Shown: positions 53,084 to 58,651 of the stretch, piece after piece
Numbering within the stretch: position 1 is the first letter of the stretch
How the letters are laid out: every line of letters begins with the position of its first letter
From: Mariniflexile fucanivorans
Lineage (GTDB): Bacteria; Bacteroidota; Bacteroidia; Flavobacteriales; Flavobacteriaceae
Assembly: GCF_004341235.1 (NCBI RefSeq)
Contig: NZ_SLUP01000012.1
Coordinates: 1 to 58,651 of the forward strand
DNA: 58,651 nt
Reading direction: 5' to 3'
Program-made: the position numbers and the translations under genes
Notes under the pieces: model-generated
What the model saw: only the letters and a program-made list of their open reading frames with translations
Databases searched by the model: none
What the model was told of the DNA's origin: nothing

Positions 53084-54718
53084 TTAACATCGCAAAACCC
53101 TTATAAACATTAAGAATTGTGGGACTGGTTTGAATCCAGTCGAGGTCACTAAAGGGGATTTTCTGCAAATTGCGTGGGAAGTCCCCTTTTTTATATCGTC
53201 CGAACCCCTTGAAAATAAACAGATTGCACCGAAAATTTCATTGACCCTGAAAGTTCGAACCACCTTGTTTTTGAAGTCGTACCCAATTCCGTCGGGGAAC
53301 ACCATATATTGTATGGCCCTTTTGGTTTTCAGATCGCCTAACTCCCACAACAAAGGTAGGTTACAGGCAAAATCAAGTGCGATTTTTATGGATTTTTTAA
53401 GGTTCGAACTATTTATTCCCCCATTTCCCAGTTTTTTCTCCAATTCTCTTTTTTCGGTTTTAAGTTCCGGCATAAAAAGGTCGTACTGAGGTTTTGTGAT
53501 TTCGTTCAGCACAACGAACCTTCTTTCCAATGTATCTATCCGTTCTTGGAGCTGGTCAAGTTCTTTGGCCGATCGCTTTTGGTCGTTAAGTGCCTCTTGG
53601 TTTTTATCAATTAAGGTGCCGTGTATGATATCGGTCAAGGGTGCGATATATTTTTTATCGGCTATTGCAAACCTGCCCAATACATTTAAAAATTCTTCAT
53701 GGAGCTTTTTGGCACTTCTGTTTTCTTTGCTGCCCTTACGCCTGTTCTTGTAATAATACAGGCCTTTTTTCTTTACGACATATCCAGTGTAGGGTGTTCC
53801 GCAAACCGAAGATCTGATAAACATTTTCAATGGCAGATTTTCATCATCGAACGAATATTTCTTAGGTGGGTCCCCGGCATGAAGTAAATTATGGATCTTA
53901 AGGAAAACTTCTTTCGATATCAGGGCTTCGTGTTTTCCCTGGATTACCTCCCCGGGAATCAGGCCATTGACCATAAGCCCACAATAGAAAGGATTTCTAA
54001 AAAGGTCGGTCAATTTTTTTGCTTTTATGTTCAACCCCTTTTCTTTCAGGCGTGCGGCAATTTCAACATGGGACATATTGGCGTTTGCTTTCCATAAAAA
54101 GGCTCGCTTTAGCAACCTTCCTTCTTCTGAAATCACGAAATTCGGAATCTTCCCTTTTCCCGGATTTGTATTGGTGTATCCAAATGGGTAGGCTCCCGTC
54201 CAGTATCCCCTTCGTAATTTTTCCCGCATTCCCGTAATGGATTTATCCCTTCGGATTTGGTTGTCAAAGTGGGAAAACATGTGGTACAGGTTTTCCTGGA
54301 ACGTACCGGCACTTGTGGTTACATCAATTTCCTGAGTGGCCGAAATCACGGCCACTCCCTGCTTTTTTAGTTGCCCGCTTATATACGCCCCGTTCGCACC
54401 TGTTCTTGAAAATCTGTCGTAGGAATAGACAATGATATAGCCAATGTTCTTTCTCCTTTTGACATAGTCCAGCATCTTTTGGAATTCCTTACGTTCATCG
54501 CTCTTTGCCGATTCATAAGTTCCCCCAAAATATTCCATTACTTCCAATTCTTTCTTAAGTGCATACTCTTGGCAATACTTAAGCTGGGTTGTTAGACTGG
54601 CATTGTTGTCAAATTGCTCTTTACTGGAAACACGGGTGTAAATAACGGCCGTATTGCTTTTTCCAATAATCCTTCCCTTTTCCTTTTTAGCAAATTGTTC
54701 AAATACATCTAAGTTCAT
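53084..54718 (-). CDS. large serine site-specific recombinase
   Basis: 544 aa from ATG 54718; the ATG overlaps the stop of the small gene before it. The resolvase domain has the catalytic serine in VIYTRVSSKEQ and YSYDRFSRTGAN. The recombinase domain has YPFGYTNTNPGKG, then a degenerate zinc-ribbon (SVCGTPYTGYVVKKKGLYYY) and a coiled coil at about 370-430. The last ~25 residues (KSPLVTSTGFKPVPQFL) are an antisense reading of a tRNA T-arm-like sequence, as seen when an integrase gene ends on its attachment site. G+C is clearly higher here than in the surroundings. Confidence 0.93.
   Translation of the reverse strand: MNLDVFEQFAKKEKGRIIGKSNTAVIYTRVSSKEQFDNNASLTTQLKYCQEYALKKELEVMEYFGGTYESAKSDERKEFQKMLDYVKRRKNIGYIIVYSYDRFSRTGANGAYISGQLKKQGVAVISATQEIDVTTSAGTFQENLYHMFSHFDNQIRRDKSITGMREKLRRGYWTGAYPFGYTNTNPGKGKIPNFVISEEGRLLKRAFLWKANANMSHVEIAARLKEKGLNIKAKKLTDLFRNPFYCGLMVNGLIPGEVIQGKHEALISKEVFLKIHNLLHAGDPPKKYSFDDENLPLKMFIRSSVCGTPYTGYVVKKKGLYYYKNRRKGSKENRSAKKLHEEFLNVLGRFAIADKKYIAPLTDIIHGTLIDKNQEALNDQKRSAKELDQLQERIDTLERRFVVLNEITKPQYDLFMPELKTEKRELEKKLGNGGINSSNLKKSIKIALDFACNLPLLWELGDLKTKRAIQYMVFPDGIGYDFKNKVVRTFRVNEIFGAICLFSRGSDDIKKGTSHAICRKSPLVTSTGFKPVPQFLMFIRVLRC
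53115..53151 (+). other. candidate attachment site: tRNA 3'-half-like sequence
   Basis: ACTGG-TTTGAAT-CCAGT (53124-53140) folds as a T-stem/loop, followed by CGAGGTCAC, a plausible acceptor strand. No matching 5' half is found upstream. It overlaps the last codons of the recombinase gene. It is probably the att site, from the 3' end of a tRNA (Arg-like ends of this style occur in this phylum), but the tRNA type is not proven. Confidence 0.5.
53151..53192 (+). terminator. hairpin after the tRNA-like 3' end
   Basis: AAAGGGGA (53151-53158) pairs with TCCCCTTT (53182-53189), followed by T's. In the + direction it has the position and form of a tRNA terminator. It also lies within the recombinase's C-terminal codons on the other strand. 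Confidence 0.55.
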
Positions 54719-54888
54719 GTGCTCCCTTTTTGGACATGGCCGCAAACTATATTGGCGAGTTCTTGAAGTTGTTCTACGGTCTTTTCCGCATCTTCTTCCA
54801 AGTAATCCTCAAAACCTTTATAAGTTTTAAGCCATGCGCTGTTGAATATTCTATTTTTCTGCTTTAGCTCAATTATTGAGTTTGACAT
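54715..54888 (-). CDS. 57-aa protein translationally coupled to the recombinase
   Basis: ATG 54888 (MSNSIIELKQKNRIFNSA), stop TGA 54715-54717 overlapping the recombinase ATG (ATGA). WLKTYKGFEDYLEEDAEKTV and QLQELANIVCGH suggest a helical protein. No family known. Its strict coupling suggests a directionality or partner role for the recombinase. Confidence 0.7.
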   Translation of the reverse strand: MSNSIIELKQKNRIFNSAWLKTYKGFEDYLEEDAEKTVEQLQELANIVCGHVQKGST

Positions 54889-55023
54889 TTCCCGTAAATA
54901 TTGGCAGCTCCTTTGTCTTATAGGTCACTACCGTATTTGTAAAAGCAGGCTTTAATTTACCTTTTTTAATTGATTGAATCCCTCTTGGGACTACTATTTT
55001 ATCACATACTTATGAATTGCTTG
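54889..55023. other. short intergenic stretch
   Basis: Nothing recognised; probably holds the promoter for the recombinase pair on the minus strand. Confidence 0.3.
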
Positions 55024-55308
55024 TTAACAACTTTTGGTGTTGGGGTTGATTTTTTTCTTGAATATCCTGTTTACACAGACAATCTTGCCATTGCTCTGTT
55101 TGATTTCCAAATTTTGATAATCGTGCTGTTTCAAAACGTCAATGATACGTTCTCCAGTATTTATTCTTTCCAAACCTTCAATTGCATCAACCTCCCCATT
55201 TTTGATTATTAATTTGATGGATAGGAACCTTTTGTTGCGTATCATCTCCAATACTTGGATTTCAGAGGAAGATAATCCTGTAGATTGTAGCTTATCGATT
55301 TTTTTCAT
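55024..55308 (-). CDS. 94-aa protein of unknown function, element-encoded
   Basis: KIDKLQSTGLSSSEIQVLEM, then IRNKRFLSIKLIIKNGEVDAI, IDVLKQHDYQNLEIKQSNGK. Basic C-terminus (KKKINPNTKSC). It looks like a small DNA- or RNA-binding protein, but has no motif I can name. Located upstream of the recombinase operon on the same strand. Confidence 0.55.
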   Translation of the reverse strand: MKKIDKLQSTGLSSSEIQVLEMIRNKRFLSIKLIIKNGEVDAIEGLERINTGERIIDVLKQHDYQNLEIKQSNGKIVCVNRIFKKKINPNTKSC

Positions 55309-55476
55309 AGGTTCTGTTTTTAAGTTGTATCCAAATGGATTTTGGTTGACACAACCCCTGGATTCGGGCGTGCGTCCATCCGTTCAGTAAACCTTATGCG
55401 TTTTTAATTTTGTTGAATTTTGGCTTGTTTGACATTTGTCAAACTTACTACCGTTTAAATCTATATAAAGGCTTTG

Positions 55477-55502
55477 CCGTACATGATGAAGTGTACGTTA
55501 AA
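55477..55502 (+). repeat. dyad motif copy 1: CCGTAC-N9-TGTACGTTAAA
   Basis: CCGTAC at 55477-55482, nine bases, then TGTACGTTAAA at 55492-55502. The GTAC pairs form a dyad. The same motif with the same spacing is at 56528-56553. Probably a binding site of an element-encoded regulator or replication/transfer protein. Confidence 0.6.
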
Positions 55503-56105
55503 TTGATTGATAGAGGTTAGCGTCATTAACCAAGCGGGGTTCCTGCTTCTGTCATTTGGGGATGTTTAGAGTGTTTATTTGCAAAAGGTGATAAGCATCT
55601 TTTTTGGTAGTTTTTATATACCCTTTGTTTTATATATATTAAAATTGAATGCGAACTCTACTGTAAGCCCTGTCATCGATTAGTTGTGTTGCTTGATTAT
55701 TTGAAGAATAGTTTGGATGCTTTATGGGGCTTCCCCAAGTCTTTTGGCAAGCCTGCTTCATTACGGTTTCAAGTTCCGAAATGACTTCGCTTCGCTCATC
55801 ATCCCGGATCTTTTACCTCCATTCCACAGACCTGCCCAAGACCGCTCATAAAGACTAAGAGAACTTAGAAAAAAAGTTCCCTTAGACTTTATTCTTCCAT
55901 GCCGAGCCCCATTAGCATATGGTTGGTTAAGTAAAATTGAAAACAGGTTTGTAAAGAATATTTGATGGGAAAGGATTTATGCTTGAATGAGGGCGTACGA
56001 GATTTTCTTCTCAAATTCGAAAATTTTCATTCTCTATTTTGTGCCCCTGATTTTTAAATTTCATTATTCATTCTTGTTTCAGATTAATATTGATCCGCTT
56101 CATCC

Positions 56106-56128
56106 AGCACCCTAACGGGTGCTTTTTT
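56106..56128 (+). terminator. strong rho-independent terminator
   Basis: GCACCC (56107-56112), loop TAAC, GGGTGC (56117-56122), T6. In the + direction. No coding gene is found before it for 700 bp, so it may end a noncoding transcript. Confidence 0.8.
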
Positions 56129-56527
56129 GTGGCTAGGGAGAAAGAAGAAAAAGATGATATTCACTTGGTTTTTAGCTATTTCATCTAATTGTATGTATAT
56201 ATGCACATATATATACATATATAAATATATATGACAGGTAATCATGATTTTTTCCATATTTGCAAAATGGTGGACTAACAGTCTGATTCCTTCTACCCTT
56301 ATTTTTTTTCTCCCTCTCCATTTGTTTTCACACCCTTTTTTCAAAATAGTTTTAAAGTTAACTTGTCAAAAATTGGAAATACATGAGGACAACGCCCATG
56401 GAAAAGCCCGCTACAAAACCACTTTACAATTTTTGGTAAATGACCCCTATACATACTTCCAAGTGCCTGAGGCGGAAACTTCACTTAAAATAACGTTAGA
56501 GGACGTAAAACTCTGTTAACCATTTTA

Positions 56528-56553
56528 CCGTACCATACAGCATGTACGTTAAA
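56528..56553 (+). repeat. dyad motif copy 2: CCGTAC-N9-TGTACGTTAAA
   Basis: CCGTAC at 56528-56533, nine bases, then TGTACGTTAAA at 56543-56553. It lies 65 bp before the HTH gene at 56618, a fitting position for an operator of that gene. Confidence 0.6.
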
Positions 56554-56617
56554 GCCATTTCATGATGTCAAATGTTGGTAGGTTTGCTATATATCAAACA
56601 AACCAAAATCTAACAAA

Positions 56618-56914
56618 ATGAAAAGAATATATGTAATGAACGGTGACGGTACCCAAGAGTACATTCCCATTCACAGTCAAGAGAAGCAAATTTTCAAAAT
56701 CGGCTCAGAACCATCTACAAATTCTTCAAATTCCAAACCTGAAGATACATTATTGACTATTTCAGACCTTACCGAAAAATTCTCGGTTTCAAGACTAACC
56801 ATTTATTTCTGGATCAGAAAATATCTTTTAAAAAGAATCTCCATTCAAGGCAGGGTTCTTTTTTACCCTAACGACATAAGAACGCTTATTGACAACAAAA
56901 AGTTAGTAGGATAA
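56618..56914 (+). CDS. helix-turn-helix protein, excisionase/MerR-like
   Basis: 98 aa. The C-terminal half has LLTISDLTEKFSVSRLTIYF and WIRKYLLKRISIQGRVLFYP then NDIRTLIDN, a winged HTH_17 pattern found in excisionase and small element regulators. The N-terminal half is short and polar (GDGTQEYIPIHSQEKQIFK). It may control excision of the element or its transfer genes. Confidence 0.85.
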   Translation: MKRIYVMNGDGTQEYIPIHSQEKQIFKIGSEPSTNSSNSKPEDTLLTISDLTEKFSVSRLTIYFWIRKYLLKRISIQGRVLFYPNDIRTLIDNKKLVG

Positions 56915-56937
56915 AAAGCCAAAGTCTGTTGGTAGTC

Positions 56938-56981
56938 ACGAAGCAAGCCATGTTTTTGCAAGCAAAAACTGCTCACTTCGT
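56938..56981. other. candidate oriT: nested inverted repeats before mobC
   Basis: ACGAAG (56938-56943) pairs with CTTCGT (56976-56981), AGC with GCT, and a central perfect palindrome GTTTTTGC-AA-GCAAAAAC spans 56952-56969. The cruciform lies 40 bp before the mobilization gene, the usual place of oriT in Bacteroidota mobilizable elements. Confidence 0.55.
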
Positions 56982-57020
56982 TCGCAGGTACAATAAGATA
57001 TTACCTCAAAATTTCCAATT

Positions 57021-57362
57021 ATGGCAAGACCAAAAAAAGATATTCAATCACTAAAGGCGATTCGCATTAATGTTAGAATGACGGTCAATGATTTTTTGAT
57101 TGTATCGGATAGTGCAAATTGTTTGGGTATCGGAATACCGGAATATATAAGAAGAAAGACAACCGGTAAGGCGATGCCAAGAACGAAAGTCACGCCTCAC
57201 GATAGACAGTTGTTTGTGGCATTGAGCCGTATCGGGAACAACTTGAACCAATTGACGAAAAAGGCACATTTGGGGATGCACACCCCAAAATTGCTCCAAA
57301 AAGAATTGTTAGAGTTGAAAGAAACCATTGACCAGTTAAAGTTAAATATTGTAAATAAATGA
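57021..57362 (+). CDS. mobC: MobC-like relaxosome accessory protein
   Basis: 113 aa. ARPKKDIQSLKAIRINVRMT, SANCLGIGIPEYIRRKTTGK and LSRIGNNLNQLTKKAHLGM are hallmarks of MobC/BmgB-type ribbon-helix-helix proteins. It would help the relaxase open DNA at oriT. The relaxase gene overlaps its stop by 4 bp. Confidence 0.88.
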   Translation: MARPKKDIQSLKAIRINVRMTVNDFLIVSDSANCLGIGIPEYIRRKTTGKAMPRTKVTPHDRQLFVALSRIGNNLNQLTKKAHLGMHTPKLLQKELLELKETIDQLKLNIVNK

Positions 57363-57914
57363 TAGCGGACCAGATTAAAGGAAAGGACTTTTATGGACTG
57401 CTAGCTTACCGCGAAAGGAAGGCAGAAAAAGGAAAGGTTATTTCTAGGATGCAATATTTCATATGGAAAAACCGCTACCATTACGAAGGAATTCAATCTT
57501 GTCAGGCAATTAGATCTAAGTCTAAACAAGCGGTATATCATGTTTCATTAAATCTTCCACATGAAGATAATTTAGCGGATAAAGAATTTATATAACAGGG
57601 TTGGAACCATCTACAGGGTATGGGGTTTGATGACAACCAATACATTGAACACAGGCATATCGAACAACAGCACCAGCACATCCACATCATCGCGAACAGG
57701 GTAAAATTTTCTGGCGATTTAGTCAATAACACTAAAAATTTTAAGCGTAGTGTCCATTTAATAAGGAAATTGGAAAAAAAATATGACTTTACCGAATTGG
57801 CAAAATTTTGCATTGAGCAATAAGACATTACCAATAAAGAAAGAATTGGAAAAAGCCATCAGAAAGGGCAGACCGCCAATCAATTTGGATAAGGCGGATG
57901 ATGACAACCATTAA
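57359..57914 (+). pseudogene. relaxase (MobA/VirD2-like), interrupted and truncated
   Basis: The frame from 57359 reads IADQIKGKDFYGLLAYRERK, has QAVYHVSLNLPHED, then TAA near 57593, and continues in the same frame with GWNHLQGMGFDDNQYIEHRH and the HUH motif HQHIHIIANRV. It stops again at 57823, after which LPIKKELEKAIRKGRPPI follows in another frame. A nonsense codon plus a frameshift and loss of the rest of the protein leave it nonfunctional. Confidence 0.8.
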
Positions 57915-57987
57915 AAGCGGATAATTTGAACCAGATCATTTACAGATTTAAACTAATGCAATACAATGAGTTATTGATAATTTATCT

Positions 57988-58251
57988 ATGCTTACTTTTT
58001 ACCGCCGAGGGTGGTATTGTCTTGCCGTTTTTTACAGTTTCAACAAAAGAAATGGTATCACAGATAGAGATGTTTATTTTGACCAATTGCTTTATAATGA
58101 ACGATATAAAATTGAAAGAACAAATACGTGGATGGACAGTTTTAGGTCGTTGCTCAATAGGTTTGACACAACAATAGATAGCTGGTTAGGCTTTAATTAT
58201 TTAGCCTTCATAATAATTGCTCTAAATAAATTTAATAAAATAAAAGTTTAA
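57988..58251 (+). pseudogene. IS5-family transposase C-terminal fragment
   Basis: The frame has NKRNGITDRDVYFDQLLY, NERYKIERTNTWMDSFRSLL and NRFDTTIDSWLGFNYLAFI, the end of IS5-type DDE transposases (last glutamate in YKIERTN). The remaining 200 or so residues are missing, and it directly follows the broken relaxase gene. A remnant. Confidence 0.8.
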
Positions 58252-58593
58252 ACGACTTCACTATAAAATTAATGTTATGTAGAGATATATTTATGTTTTT
58301 TTCATAAGGTAAAAAGTATTCTTTTATTAAATAGAACAAGTGCAAAAGGTATGGTGTTTTCAAACAAAACTCTTTCTAGTTACAACCTTAAAAAACATCA
58401 CTAAATAAGTAAACGCATCATTTGTTCTATAAGTTGATTAATTTCTACCATTACTTCTTTAAGCCTAAAACTAATTTTGCACTAAATTATATTTTTCAAT
58501 CAAACTATAGGTATTTATTTTTTTAAAAAAAGATTTGGGTAGTCAATTGAAGTTTATAAAGAAGTAAAAATTATTAATTAAATCATAAAACTT
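58252..58593. other. 342 bp without a clear gene
   Basis: Strongly AT-rich. It presumably contains the promoter of the sugar kinase gene. No second copy of the tRNA-like att sequence is visible here. Confidence 0.4.
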
Positions 58594-58651
58594 GTGTATT
58601 ACTTAGGATTAGACATAGGGAGTTCATCAATTAAAGCGGCATTAGTAGAAA
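58594..58651 (+). CDS. FGGY sugar kinase (xylulokinase-like), N-terminal start
   Basis: The window ends after 19 codons: from GTG 58594 it reads VYYLGLDIGSSSIKAALVE. D-I-G-S-S-S-I-K is the phosphate 1 (ATP) loop of FGGY carbohydrate kinases such as xylulokinase. The GTG start is inferred. Substrate cannot be judged from this stub. Confidence 0.8.
   Translation, partial: MYYLGLDIGSSSIKAALVE

Larger units (their letters stand above)
55309..56617. other. 1.3 kb of mostly noncoding element DNA
   Basis: Holds an 18-bp near-perfect palindrome (GTTTGACATTTGTCAAAC, 55427-55444), the first and second copies of a shared dyad motif, a TA-dinucleotide-rich run near 56190-56233 and a strong terminator at 56107. 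A frame ending at 56519 has protein-like composition (KLEIHEDNAHGKARYKTTLQ) but no recognised family and a poor start. No gene in 55400-56100 accounts for the terminator. Confidence 0.5.

Noticed and set aside
56190-56233. TA-rich run resembling a short tandem repeat
   Set aside because: It is an irregular low-complexity run; no fixed unit or spacer pattern.
56244-56519. 91-codon frame in the mobile element
   Set aside because: Its N-terminal half is hydrophobic with no RBS, and no family is recognised; only the last third has protein-like composition, so it is mentioned but not called.
57926-58177. 83-codon frame after the relaxase
   Set aside because: It overlaps the IS5 transposase fragment in another frame, which has clear family motifs.
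1-58651. CRISPR array or intact tRNA/rRNA genes
   Set aside because: No regularly spaced direct repeats and no complete tRNA cloverleaf or rRNA sequence were recognised; only the tRNA 3'-half-like site at 53124 was seen.

Overview
The window comes from a low-GC member of the Bacteroidota, most likely the class Flavobacteriia. Evidence: AT-rich codon use, AAT-rich intergenic DNA, a -33/-7 type promoter (TTG, about 20 nt, TATATTTG) before the mercury genes, a large TonB-dependent receptor with a carboxypeptidase-like N-terminal domain, and standalone families typical of that group (DUF2652, DUF6268, DUF547, YHS, EthD, Bacteroidota MerTP fusions). All assignments are from reading the sequence; no database search was run.

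Layout. (1) 1-18.9 kb looks like chromosomal backbone: the end of an Omp85-type barrel, an FMN glutamate-synthase-like protein, then a tightly overlapped run (46-aa membrane peptide, ppk1, SdiA-regulated-like propeller, DUF6268 porin-like protein, DUF2652 cyclase-fold protein, HD-PycTM protein, alpha/beta hydrolase) facing a PiT phosphate transporter. After that come a patatin, DUF547, an orphan CoaB-like protein, a secreted HExxH protein, DUF2062, rhodanese, an FG-GAP/ASPIC protein, a double glutaredoxin-thioredoxin reductase fusion and a YHS protein. (2) 19-27 kb is a scarred region. A frameshifted trypsin-like protease, a truncated merT, a truncated ynfA, a stray IS1595-type end, a truncated Lrp and a truncated, frameshifted K+/H+ antiporter surround an intact LysR-peroxiredoxin-cysJ-cysI sulfite reduction cassette. 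(3) 27-34.8 kb holds two minus-strand regulons: AraC with an AhpD-like protein, and TetR with another AhpD-like protein, EthD, an MFS pump, a FrnE/DsbA-like protein, a DoxX-like protein and a Tat-exported haloacid dehalogenase. They look like xenobiotic or redox stress functions. Two matching operators sit in front of tetR and its neighbour.

(4) 35.2-41.5 kb is a long mercury resistance operon: a perfect inverted-repeat operator, arsR, merTP, merA, a CsoR-like regulator without the usual ligands, a Cys-rich thioredoxin-like protein, a second merTP, an outer-membrane protein, a secreted HMA protein, an NHL lipoprotein and a terminator. It is followed by another outer-membrane protein, a DUF3179 lipoprotein gene with two in-frame stops, and a frameshifted but complete IS1595-family element with target duplication. 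(5) 45-52.6 kb carries a minus-strand nucleoside or ribosyl scavenging cluster (DUF2064, TonB receptor, MTR-kinase-like kinase, secreted nucleoside hydrolase), then a thioredoxin and an outer-membrane protein. (6) 53-58.25 kb is a decayed mobilizable element: a large serine recombinase whose C-terminus reads through a tRNA 3'-end-like sequence, small accessory genes, a repeated palindromic motif, an HTH protein, an oriT-like cruciform, mobC, a broken relaxase and an IS5-type transposase tail. The window ends in the first codons of an FGGY sugar kinase.

The most interesting candidate for an undescribed system is the pair at 5926-8161. A DUF2652 protein retains most of the signature of a class III nucleotide cyclase. 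It overlaps by 8 bp a protein that joins an HD phosphohydrolase to a Pycsar-type (DUF5706/PycTM) membrane effector, within an apparent operon led by polyphosphate kinase.
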